NCBI GenBank assembly: GCA_037176885.1
Contig: JAWWNJ010000004.1
Span: forward strand, 496,001-560,000
Length of the DNA: 64,000 nucleotides
Source: Favolaschia claudopus
Lineage: Eukaryota > Basidiomycota > Agaricomycetes > Agaricales > Mycenaceae
Reading direction: 5' to 3'
Each line of letters opens with the position of its first letter. Within the stretch, counting starts at the first letter, position 1. The notes beneath the pieces were generated by a model, which worked only from the letters and a program-made list of their open reading frames with translations, ran no database searches and was not told the origin of the DNA. Positions 34,633 through 44,836 of the stretch are shown here, one piece after another. The translations under genes and the position numbers were made by a program.

Positions 34633-35835
34633 ATGATTTTACGACTGCCGCAAAACGTGGACTTTCCTCTTCTCCTGCTGCTAGTTTCATTCTCTCTCCC
34701 GGTCCTAGCAGCCGACGACCCTTTTGACTGCCATTTCCAAGTAAATGGCTTGAAATTTGATCTCACTTCGTTGCACGACGAACACTCTGCTTCACGAGAG
34801 CGAACAACACCTCCGACGCACGAAATAGATTCCGTACGAATCTCCTTGTGTTCCGACGTGCGCCATATATAATGTAGTCGTTCCAATCACCCACTAATTT
34901 GCCTCAAAGCTCACACCTCTGAAGGATGTTCCCAAAGCGGACCAGGTGCGCGGTGTCAACTTCAGCATGGGCTGCATTTATTGACGTGGTTCAGTGTGCA
35001 CCAGGGACGCGGTATGTACTTCCGTCTAATATCTACTCTATTCAGCTCTTATACGACTGCAAAGTGTCTGTTTGACGAAGACGAATAGCAAGAGTGGCTC
35101 TGATAACAGAATAGTATCTGTTATTCCACTAGCGCAGACCGAATCCCTCAAGCCTTCGTATACTCCTCTATCTTGTGCGTATCCCTACAATTTACTCTCT
35201 CTGGTCGACTGAAAATATCAGCACGGTAGCCCCGAAGGGTGTCGCAATCCTACTGCATGGCAGTTCCTACCCGCATCCTATAAACACCACCGACACGCAG
35301 CAATCCGTCAACATCAATTTGCTGTGTACACCCGGCTCTGAAAGCGAGCCGAGATTCGTGTCGTATGATGGGGAGCGACTAGAGTTGGAGTGGTCGTCTG
35401 CCGCTGGGTGTAGTTTCGCAGGCGAGGACGAGAAGGAGGGTCAGCCACCACCGGAAGACAGCGGAGGAGGCTCGTCTGAATCGAATTCGCTATCGTCTGT
35501 GGGATGGTTTTTGCTTCTGTAAGACGCGTCATTTCATTTCTTGCTCGATATCACCCTAACGGCAGTCCCAAGTCTTGTGGTCGCATTTACTGTCTACATG
35601 GTGCTCGGGGCCTATTACAACTACTCTACATATGGAGCGCGGGGAGCCGATTTGATTCCGTGAGTGTTTCATTTCCCTTGCACAACCGACTTGCTTTGAC
35701 ATGGCGTTCGCTCTTAGCCATAGAGACTTTTGGGGAGAGGTCCCATACATGTTGAGGGACGTTGTTTCTCACTTGTGCTCCTCTGTCCGTCCTCGACGGT
35801 CATCCTCGCACCGTGGTGGTTATATCGCTGTGTAG
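34633..35835 (+). CDS. ATG27: Autophagy protein Atg27
   Basis: Type I membrane protein that supports Atg9 vesicle traffic. Start MILRLPQNVDFPLLLLLVSF at 34633 is a signal peptide, cleaved probably after PVLAA. The lumenal MRH-like domain has DPFDCHFQVNGLKFDLTSL, ISLCSD, LTPLKDVPKADQC and SVNINLLCTPGSESEPRFVS. A Gly/Ser-rich linker precedes the membrane span (SLVVAFTVYMVLGAYYN). The cytosolic tail has the conserved YNYSTYGARGADLIP and HRDFWGEVPYMLRDVVSHL, ending GGYIAV at 35835. Several introns of about 50 nt. The exons in 34.9-35.2 kb are small and their edges are approximate. Confidence 0.85.
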
Positions 35836-35903
35836 CATCGTTAGAGTCCATACCTTAGGTATTATGCGTGTTTAATGCTCACTTACAGATTATGCTGCCC
35901 AGC

Positions 35904-37604
35904 TTACCCTCGTGCGCCTTTCCATAAGTTTTCCTCGTATCGGCGTTCTAGCTGTTGGTCTAGCTCATTGAGCGCACGCTCCTCGTCCTCCAGTTTCGCA
36001 AGCAGTTCTTCCTCATTTTCCTCATTCGGAATCAGAGACACACCATCAGACTCAACATGCAGTACGACCGGTGGGACAAGTTCTCGATGCAGTGGGAGCT
36101 GCCCATGGAATGCACCTTCCCGGTCCGCCATGTTTTGGTAGGGCACATCTGCAGAACTATGGTGTACATATTTGGACGATGGGAACCAATGCATTTTCAG
36201 GGCTTCATTTACGGTGAGGAATGTTATCTACCACGAATGAGTGATCGTAGCGTGTTCGAAAGAGCAACTCTAGTACCTCATCTTCCTTCTGCAGACGCCA
36301 TATCGCCATGTTGCGCTTCAGGTTAAATTCTTGCTCCCTAATCGATATTGTGCTCTGCACAACCCTCGTCGTGAACTCGAGAAGGATGCTACGCAAAATC
36401 TGAACCGTTTCAAACGAGATGGAAGCTGGCCCGTCTGGCTCGAAGTCAGTGTGTTCCTCCCAACTTGAAAGCATATCTTCAATAATTCACGAGCAAGGGA
36501 GTAATGAATGACTCACCCCATGAGTTTCCCTAGTCGATGAAAGTTGAATATGTCGAAGCCCAACTCAGTCAGAGCGTTTGAGTCGATGTTCCGCTCTCTG
36601 AAAGCGGCCTGAATGTTCTCTTCTGACTCCAATTCAGCTTCATTCCCCAGCTCCTGCACTAGATGAAGTTTGCCCTTGCGGCGTTTGGACTTCGAAACTG
36701 ACGCCTTGGTCCTTGTACGTGAGGGAAGAACGACGGGGAGTAAATTCGGAATCGTCCCGTTCACCTCGGCACGTTTCTTGCGCATAGCAAGTCGTTTTTT
36801 CAGACGTCTGCGAGAGGCGGGGCTCAGAGCTTTGAGGTAGGCGGCAGACGGCGACGACGTGTGATCTGGGACGGGGGAAGACGGGAGGTCGACGGTCAGA
36901 GCTGCGGGCGAGGATTCTGACTCATTCGAGACAATAGGAGGGCTCGAAGTGGGAGGCTCTTCCTGTGGCTTGAATGTGGATGAATTATCCGGTCCTTGCT
37001 CAGAGGTTTGGCTAGACGGCGGAACTGGCAAAGATTCCTCATCGTTGTCGTCGGACGATGTCCGCATGAGGGTATCCATGACCTCGAAATGGGCCGGACT
37101 GAGCTTTTTCAGAGCATCATGCTTTTGCCACAAGCTTTCTTGTTCTACCTTCCAGGTGAAGTAGGTCGGATCGTCGTGAGGGCGACTTGCTAGTATTGTA
37201 GCGCGGCTGTGCGCCTCTTCATCTTCTTCCCAATGTAATTCCAACCGGGAGAGTCCACTAGCCTGACTTTCCTCGTAATCTACCCAAGACGCAGACACCT
37301 CCATGGCACCTTCCAATTCGGAACGAAGGGAAGGTGAAGGCTGAGAAGCGGCTGCTTTATCAAGGGCGTCAAGATACGTGCAAACGTCGAGAACAGTTTT
37401 CGACTTGATGGAATGTGCGATGAGGTCCGGGCGTAAACGAGAATGTATGGCAAGGGCATGAAAAAAGCAGTCTTTTTCGCGTGATGTCCAATACCCTGCG
37501 GGTGGTATAAAGGAAGCAGGTGAAGATTCGTCTGTAGTCCCTGCTAGATGGGCCTTGAATTGCTCCAGATGACTCTCATAGTCTGAAACGTAAATTTCCG
37601 ACAT
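35904..37604 (-). CDS. Rrn5-like RNA polymerase I upstream activating factor subunit
   Basis: Start MSEIYVSDYESHLEQFKAHL at 37604. Residues about 40-85 form a SANT/Myb-like domain (YWTSREKDCFFHALAIHSRL, RPDLIAHSIKSKTVLDVCTY), the arrangement found in Rrn5 of the yeast Pol I UAF complex. The middle is Ser/Pro-rich with basic nuclear-localisation stretches (RRRLKKRLAMRKKRAE and KSKRRKGK). The C-terminal half has LTELGFDIFNFHRLGKLM, then helices (FETVQILRSILLEFTTRVVQ, IREQEFNLKRN) and an acidic coiled coil (NEENEEELLAKLEDEERALN), ending GARG at 35904. I infer a role in rDNA transcription from the SANT position and overall layout; another SANT-domain nuclear factor is possible. A possible upstream ATG at 37700 would cross into the shared promoter. 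Confidence 0.6.
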
Positions 37605-37707
37605 AGAGACATGGACGAGCGTAAGAGTCTGCCTAGGTCTGCCTGCACACAGGTAGAGGGCAAAGGGAGAATTTTGTCGGTCACACTGTGTCACACCCAA
37701 CCTGGTT
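37605..37707. promoter_or_regulatory. Divergent promoter, Rrn5-like / RPB3
   Basis: 103 bp between the start codons of a Pol I factor and a Pol II subunit. Contains CACACTGTGTCACAC-type inverted repeats at about 37,682-37,697. Confidence 0.5.
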
Positions 37708-39050
37708 ATGCAGGGCGTTCACTCCGATCTTGACCCGACTGTTAGAATACGCGAACTCAAGAAAGATAGAGTCAACTTTGTACTCGAAAATGTCGACCTC
37801 GCGTGCGCTTCCTCTCTGCCAACCCTACCCGCTTGTTGACGCGTACTATGGCGAAGATTTGCCAACTCTCTGCGCCGAGTCATGATGGCGGATTTACCGA
37901 CCGTTGGTTGGGCAAAGCATTCTCAGAGAACAAGCCTCGTTCTCATATTGTGTTACAGCCATTGACTTGGTCGAGATTCAAGCTAATACCACCGTACTTC
38001 CCGACGAATTCATCGCCCATCGTCTAGGAATGATTCCATTAGTGAGCAGTAATTGCGGCGAAGCCATTCGGTACAACAGGGTATAATTCTTTATGACTGA
38101 TCTGTTGTCTAACGAGAGCTGATCGTATGCTAGGACTGTACCTGTATGGCGGCTTGCCAATATTGTTCTGTTCGCCTACAGCTCGATGTGGCTTGCCATA
38201 ACAATACAACCATGGACATAACGAGTGACCACCTCGAGGTGGTAAGCTATCAAATGAATGATTTCGACAACATCGGTGAAGGAGAGGCGGGCGATGAACC
38301 GTCTAAACGAAGCGAATATTTCGGTCATCCCGTTGGCAAAAGTGCGCCGCCTCAATATCGGAGCCCGCTGTTACTCAACTCGTTTAGATGATCCGGACGT
38401 CCCACCAGTGTTGATCTGCAAAATTCGCAAGGGACAAGAGTTGAAGCTTCGGTGCATAGCCAAGAAGGTTCGTCTCGAGCGCTTAGCTTTCCGTCCTTAC
38501 CAATTCTCTGCAGGGCATTGCAAAAGAGCACGCAAAATGGTCGCCGTGCTCGGCTGTTTCGTTCGAGTACGACCCTTACAATAAGCTGCGGCATACGAGC
38601 TACTGGTTCGAAACCGATGAGCGGGGGGAGTGGCCGGTGAGCGATAACGCGGCAGAAGAAGAAAAGCCGAGGGACGACGAGGTTTTCGATTTCAACGCGG
38701 TGCCCAGGAAGTTTTATTTCGAAGTGGAAACGGACGGCAGTCTTGGACCACAAGAGGTCGTGATGCAAGGGCTAGCTAGCCTGCAATCCAAACTGGCCCA
38801 AATTGTGCTTGGCCTGAAAAAAACCGAGCCCGAAATGGTTCCCGGAGAGCGTGTAGATGAGGTTGCGCAAGCTCCTACGGATTCTTGGGGTACCGGGGGA
38901 GGAGGGTGGGGTGCAGGGAGCGACACTGGTGGGGGAGGTAATACGGCGGCAGGTTGGGGAAGCACAAGCCCGAATCGGGGCGGTGGTGGTGCATGGGGTG
39001 GCGGATGGTCGAGCCCATCGGCGCAAGGGGCAGCTGGATGGCAGGTGTAA
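37708..39050 (+). CDS. RPB3: RNA polymerase II subunit RPB3
   Basis: Alpha-like assembly subunit. Start [20 protein letters not shown] at 37708, joined through [12 protein letters not shown] to [16 protein letters not shown] by a GTGCGC intron. Then come [40 protein letters not shown] and the zinc site [19 protein letters not shown] (CxC, C, C pattern of RPB3). [59 protein letters not shown] and [20 protein letters not shown] follow. After the conserved C-terminal helix ([14 protein letters not shown]) there is an unusual tail of about 60 residues rich in Gly and Trp, with repeated WG/GW pairs, ending GWQV at 39050. Confidence 0.95.
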
Positions 39051-39178
39051 TCTTATCTATAGCAAATTTTTAGCCAAGATTTGATATCATGTTTGTTTCC
39101 ACGACGTCTTAAAACGGGTTGCTCGGTGCAGCTTGGTGCCCGATCGCGAGACTCCGCAACCCCTCGACGTTACGTGCA

Positions 39179-42100
39179 ATGGACTCGCGTTACGTCCCGG
39201 TCGACCTTCACCCTGTCAACGACCAACGGCCATCTGGGCCCTCCTCGCATCCCCCAAACTTGGACGGAATGTCCATTCCTATGTCCAACTTGAACTTATC
39301 TCCTTCACCTTCCCATTCAGACACTCTGCGCTACGTTCCGGAGCGCGTTCCGGGCAAAAGACCGGAATTCCCTCAACCTTCAGGCTCCTGGGACATGTTT
39401 TCTGGAATAGGGAGGAAGTTCGAGGACTCCTACGAGCAGTTCGATCCCTCCCGGGATGCTAGCCAACCCCACCTCGTTTTCGCTGAAGGAGATATACCAA
39501 ATAATAAGGTTTTTATCCCTTCTGCCGCCTTTCATTGTGTGTCCGTTGACGGTCGCACCACATAGGCCACCAAACTATACAATTACCTGCTCAATGTATC
39601 CATTGTGAGGAGAATAACGTCTCTCGAGTTGTACACTCGCTGATTAAAAGGGCAAAGGTGACCCGTTGGATCCTCTTTATTGTGCCTGTCATGGCCGTAA
39701 TCTGGATACCAGGAATTATCGTTTTAGTGGGCACAGGTAAACTCCGTGAAGCACAAGTTTGGGGAATCGGACTTCTATGGTGGTCAATCTGGCTATCCGT
39801 TTGCTGGGGAGGCTGGTGGGCTGCTCTCGCCGCATCCATGATCTTGCCGCGGATCATTCGCCGCACACTGGGTGTCATTGCGGTCGGGACCAGGCGGTAT
39901 CTGGACTGGTTGCAAGTGCTGCATCGCTATGTTGCACTAACTGCATGGACAGCGGCCATATTCATTAGCTACCAACCACTCATAAATTCGCGCCAGTCGG
40001 GGGCAGCTACGGCCTCCGCAATTAAAATCATCGATCTTGGTGCCAAACTACTGTTTGCTTTCTTGCTCTGCGCAGGAATTCTGCTTTTTGAGAAGTTTTC
40101 TATCCAATGGATCGCTGGTTCGTCTTTCTATTCTTCAGATCATGGTTGGTGTCTAACCATGCGTATTGCAGGTAAATTTCATGAACGTAGCTATTCGGAA
40201 AGAATTGCAGACCAGAAATTTGCCGTCAAGTCGATTATTGTCTTATATCAGCATTCTAAGAATGTCGGTCGAACAGACGCGCTTCAAAGCGACGCACCCA
40301 GCATCATGAACCCCAAGAACTTCCTCAAAAGAGCCTTAAAAGGTGTTCGTAATGCGGCAACAACCACTACCACAGCCTTTGGGAACGTCGCATCAGGTAA
40401 GTAGTTCACGAGATGGGAACTGTGGCTCAGTTCACTCAATCGAATGAACAGAAATAACCGGTAGCTCGGTTCTCCAACCCAATTCCCCTCAGAGCATCGT
40501 TCAAACGGCACTCGAGAGCGCAAATCGGTCCCGATTACTCGCGCGCCGAATATTTTACTCGTTTGCCAGGCCCAATGTAGACTACATGGTTGTTGAAGAC
40601 ATCATGCCTTACTTTACGACAAGAGATAGTGCAGACATGGTCTTCGCGCTTTTCGATAAAGACTCGAATGGTGACGCGACCCGGGATGAAGTCGAGTCGG
40701 CAATAATGTATGCCTCATTTTTGCTCTATTGTTGTGAACCTTGCTGAGGTTTGATCAGGGACATGCACCGAGAACAATTATCAATTGAGCATTCAATGCA
40801 AGACTTGGATTCTGCTGTCGGTCGACTGGATAACATTTTCATGACGGTCTATGTAAGCCTCTGTTACAGTAACGCTTCATCCGGTTTACCTCTCCTCCTC
40901 GACAGGTGATAGTCGCTATCCTCATCGTTGCGGTAGCGCTCGAAGCTCAAGTCGCGACACTCATTACTAGCGCCTCAACTCTAGTCCTTGGGCTCTCTTG
41001 GCTAATTGGTGGTACTTTGTCGGAAGTTTTGACCAGTAAGTGATCGTCGAATTCGGATTCAGACCGCTTATCTGTGAAAAAAGGTATCATCTTCCTTTTC
41101 ATAAAGCACCCATTCGATGTCGGCGATCGAGTAGTCATCAATTCGGAGCACTACACAGTCAAGGAGGTCAGTGTATTTTCCTTGTTTTTCAAGACTGCAA
41201 TAATCTAGTCAAGATTCGGCTCCTGAGTACGATGTTCATCAACTCGGATGGAGTCGCCGTACAGGCCCCAAAGTACGTTCCATCAGTTCAAGTTCAACTC
41301 ATCCTCATCCCTTTCGTAGCTCGGTTCTCAATACCGACGTACGTAGCCTGTTGCTGTCAGGTGGCACCGTTCTTACCTGCATTTAGTTCATTCAAAACTT
41401 TAGAAGAAGTCCTCAGGCAAGTATGTTCTCTTCATGTCGGAAGCTTTCACTAAAGATATCCAGATGTCAGAAACCTTCAATTTTGACGTCAGCTACGCTA
41501 CCTCATTCGAGGCCATGGAAAAGGTAGCCAGGTCCCATCCATCCCATGTCCAAAGTCACTTTTAACCATTCCAACCGCCAGCTTCGCGACAAGATGCTCA
41601 AATTCGTCACTGCGGAACGCCGTGACTATCAGCCTGCGTTCGACATCACTGTCGTTGGTCTGTATTCACAATTTTTTTCTCATGCGGAACATCTCACGTC
41701 CTCGCAGATTTCCCGGATCAGGCTAAAATGACCCTCTCAGGTACGTTGTTAAGATAACTGTCCGGACCAGGCTAAAATCACCCCAGCGAGCATCAATTAC
41801 AAGAGCAACGGGCAACAAGGGGCGCTTAAAGGTAAACCTGCTGGTCCGATCGCTGTTCTGAAAAAAGCTAACCGACGGGCAATACAGCCAAGCGTCGTAA
41901 TAAATGGCTCTGCGCATTGAAGACCGCGTTGGCCGAAGTAGAGATATACGGACCTGCGGGCAAACCACCCGCTGAACCGGGCGATGCAACTGCACCGCAA
42001 ATGCCGGTCCCCGAGGGTGGTTGGCAATTAACTGGGAACAACGCTGCCATTCGTGAGTTGTTATCTCGATCATCGTTTCTTCTGAATGACGCTTGCCTTC

Positions 42101-42334
42101 CAGTCGGAGGCGAGGATGATATTTTCAGTGACCCAGATGAGGTATGTTCTAGACAAAAAAAAATCCAAATTGAATCGCCCTTCTGACGAAGAACTGTCGT
42201 TGCAGCTTCACATGACTAGCCCCCGTCGACAGCAGACACCTCATGAAGGCTTGCCTCAACAACCGCAGCCGATGAGAATGCCCTTCGTAGAATTTAAACC
42301 ACAAACTTCTTCCTCTCTGGCATCTACACCCTGA
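39179..42334 (+). CDS. MscS-family mechanosensitive channel with EF-hand
   Basis: Resembles fission-yeast Msy1/Msy2, which act in ER membranes in calcium and hypo-osmotic responses. Start MDSRYVPVDLHPVNDQRPSG at 39179, with a cytosolic Pro/Ser-rich N-terminus. Membrane spans include RWILFIVPVMAVIWIPGIIV, WGIGLLWWSIWLSVCWGGWW, a third pair near 39,930-40,120, and IVAILIVAVALEAQVATLIT. An EF-hand (LFDKDSNGDATRDEVE) lies before the pore region. The pore and beta domain follow: SASTLVLGLSWLIGGTLSEV, FLFIKHPFDVGDRVVI, FINSDGVAVQAPN and LLSNTAIQNFRRS. The C-terminal tail is soluble and ends SSLASTP at 42334. More than ten introns. Three near 41.2-41.8 kb are closely spaced and their edges are approximate. 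Confidence 0.88.
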
Positions 42335-42414
42335 TGGACCATTCTTAGAGTACAATCTCAAACGAATCACACTTCATGCGTGCTGGCACGCACGGACAAT
42401 AGAACATTCATAGT

Positions 42415-43934
42415 CTATATTAATCGTTGCCTCTCTTCTTCCGCGAGTGGAGGTGTAGAGGGAGGGGTAGAATGTCGTTTTGGCTTCAATATCAGTACGA
42501 CAATGAGGCCAAATATTATCAGAACCAGTAAGAAGATGCATTGCCGCCTTCCGGTGTTTTTTTGATACCTACGGGAGTGTCAGCTGTGACATAGAAAATG
42601 GAAGAACCGGAACACTGTGCGTACCCGGTGGCGACCTTCAGCTCTTGTACGGCGTCTTGGACCTGGAAAGCGGTCTGCTCTATATTATATTCGACGCTGT
42701 CCAAGAGTGTCCCTTGGTCAATTACTAATACTGAGAGATCTTTGAAGAGTTCAGCCAGTTGACTTATAGATTTAGCAATTTCGGTCAGTTCGCGATCACG
42801 CTGGGTGAGATCGTGTGAGGGGCTTGAGAGAGATTGAACTTGCGTGTGCGTCTATGATACACAACAGAATATGAAAGGAAGCACCGGGCATAACCGGAAG
42901 GTCAACCAAAAGAGCAGGAACCGGAGAGGTGCGCAGACGCACAGCAGCTGCCACATCGTCGTCTACGGCGGACATTCCTTCCGAGCCCGTGAGGGAGATT
43001 GTGCCCGACGCAATCAGCAGGTCTTGGTTCTTAATCGCATGGCCTTGCAATTCTGTGTACGATTGGTGAGTACAGTGCCTCTCAGAAAGTTTTAATGGCC
43101 GCCAGCGATGATGACGATGAGATTCATTTGAGTGCTTGAGCCGTGGACCGGCGCGCGCGATATGAACCCATGATGTTAATCGATGAAAAACAGATGGTCA
43201 TCGGCAGAGAAAGTGTTGAAGCAATTTCGGAACTTACTCTCCATGTAAACGCGTTGTTTCTTTCGAAAAGTAGCGCTGAGATCTTGTACTTTTGCGGCCA
43301 ATCCGCGTTGAACATTCTTTGCGGCCAGAGCGGAATGTGTATTGGGCTGAGCATCCGGGTGAGTGGGGGGGAAGGAATGGGGCTGAGTTCCGATGCGCTG
43401 GATCAAGGCCTGACACCGGCGGAAGTCCTACAGCGGACAATCAGCAGGAGAAACATAAGCGAGATGGCCCGATGTAGATTGGCGGACTTTTGTTATGTCT
43501 GTTGTTGCAGCCTCGATTTCACGCTCTTCTGAAGACCGGTCCGTGAACCCGGGGAGGACATGCTTTGCATGTAGTTTTTCAAGCGCAGTAACTGAGAAAC
43601 CGAATGGGTAAAGGCTAAAAGAAGACGCGGAAGAGCGGACTTTTTGCCTGAGTATCCGCGAGGATGTCCTGGACTTGTTCCGAGATGTCGACCCTATAGG
43701 GTTGCGATGAGTTTCGGCGAGATTCCAGTGACACAAGGGGCAGCGATAGAACCATTTTGGAGGAAGGTCGAGATCAAGAGCAGTGTGACCTGGCGAGGCG
43801 GGGATAAGACCCTCTTGCTCGTCGTCTGGCGCAGCGTAGGGAGACTCTGGGTACTGCCGCGGCCGTGATAGACGGGCCCTAGAGTCGCGGTATGAAAGAA
43901 AGAGGCCAGTACGACTTCTGACAAGCACATCCAT
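42415..43934 (-). CDS. TLG2: t-SNARE Tlg2 (syntaxin-16 type)
   Basis: Mediates endosome-to-trans-Golgi fusion. Start MDVLVRSRTGLFLSYRDSRA at 43934; the RTGLFLSYRDSRAR segment is the conserved N-terminal peptide region that binds Sec1/Munc18 (Vps45) proteins. DEQEGLI and DLDLPPKW follow, then an intron and the Habc part (KLHAKHVLPGFTDRSSEERE, IEAATTDITK). The SNARE helix is RELTEIAKSISQLAELFKDL, SVLVIDQGTLLDSVEYNIEQ and TAFQVQDAVQELKVATGY; its zero-layer Gln is in LVIDQGT. A C-terminal anchor (CIFLLVLIIFGLIVVLILKP) is followed by a short tail ending EEERQRLI at 42415, longer than in many syntaxins. About eight introns. Confidence 0.88.
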
Positions 43935-44127
43935 GAGCTGAGTGAGGCAGAGCAAGCAACAGTTAGACTCGGAGGCGTGTCATGGGCGTGTGCCCAAAGA
44001 GGCAACTCGACAAACGTCACAAATCCCGATTTGATATAAGTACGTCCATTTCAACTTTTTATTTCTTTCATCGCCCATCTCTTCCTCCTTCTTTCCTTCT
44101 TTCCATTCATCCTCCTCCGCTATTCCT
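43935..44127. promoter_or_regulatory. Divergent promoter, TLG2 / Cys-rich protein
   Basis: 193 bp between the starts. The side facing the Cys-rich gene is strongly pyrimidine-rich (44,060-44,125), a common feature before fungal start codons. Confidence 0.45.
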
Positions 44128-44612
44128 ATGTGCCAATACGACACGTATGTTCTTCCCTTCCACCCCTCTACCATCTCATTTTCTTTCAGGTCCGGCATTC
44201 AGTGAGCCTTTCCGTTGTCTCTCTTGCCAGTGCTCTCAATGTACATGCAAGATATGCCTGTGGTCATTATATAGTGGTATGACGCGTCAATGGCCGCCTT
44301 TTACGCGTCTAATCTGTCTACAGACCAGCTTGGATAGGAAACACGACTGTGGAAATCGTTACTGCGCAAAGTCGTTCGTATAAATCTTTCTGGCGTCGAT
44401 GCAATCCATTCACCCCATTCAAGGGCCAACCATCCTCCGACCTGTCGCTCGTATGACTGCATACAGGTTCTATTGTTTTTTGTCTTTCATCGATCTTCAT
44501 CTCATGTCCGCAGTATTATGGCCCTGATCTTACCCAGCGGCCTACAATTTCTTCCGCCTACTGCAATGTCTGCCAGGATGCTTTCTTCTCCCACCTCCCC
44601 CGCCGTCGCTAG
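44128..44612 (+). CDS. Small cysteine-rich protein (77 aa), function unknown
   Basis: Built from five exons, 44128-44144, 44252-44276, 44324-44373, 44424-44466 and 44514-44612, which total 234 nt and stay in frame. It reads MCQYDTYACGHYIVTSLDRK, then HDCGNRYCAKSANHPPTCRS, YDCIQYYGPDLTQRPTISSA and YCNVCQDAFFSHLPRRR. There are eight cysteines plus histidines, in a CGH...CGxRYC...H(x)nC...C...YCxxC order. That layout reminds me of small Cys-rich proteins that are common in basidiomycetes and have no assigned role. No signal peptide, so probably intracellular and zinc-binding (inference). No single exon exceeds 33 codons, so simple ORF calling misses it. Confidence 0.65.
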
Positions 44613-44836
44613 CTATCGGCCTTCCCGATATCTCGCCTTCACACCGTCTATTGCTGGTTGCCAATAGACCGCTGCCTCGAAACCAACCTGAATCCTTGCT
44701 GTTGTACTATGTATTTTCGTTCTCCATTTGTTGTTGTCCTTCTAACTTGCTTTCGACTCTACTCTATTCGTCGCTTACAATTACATTATACATACATACA
44801 GTGTCTACTTAATCCATCTCCCCTCACCTATTACAT
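44613..44836. other. Convergent intergenic gap
   Basis: 224 bp between the 3' ends of the Cys-rich gene and NAR1. T- and C-rich, no frame of note. Confidence 0.35.
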
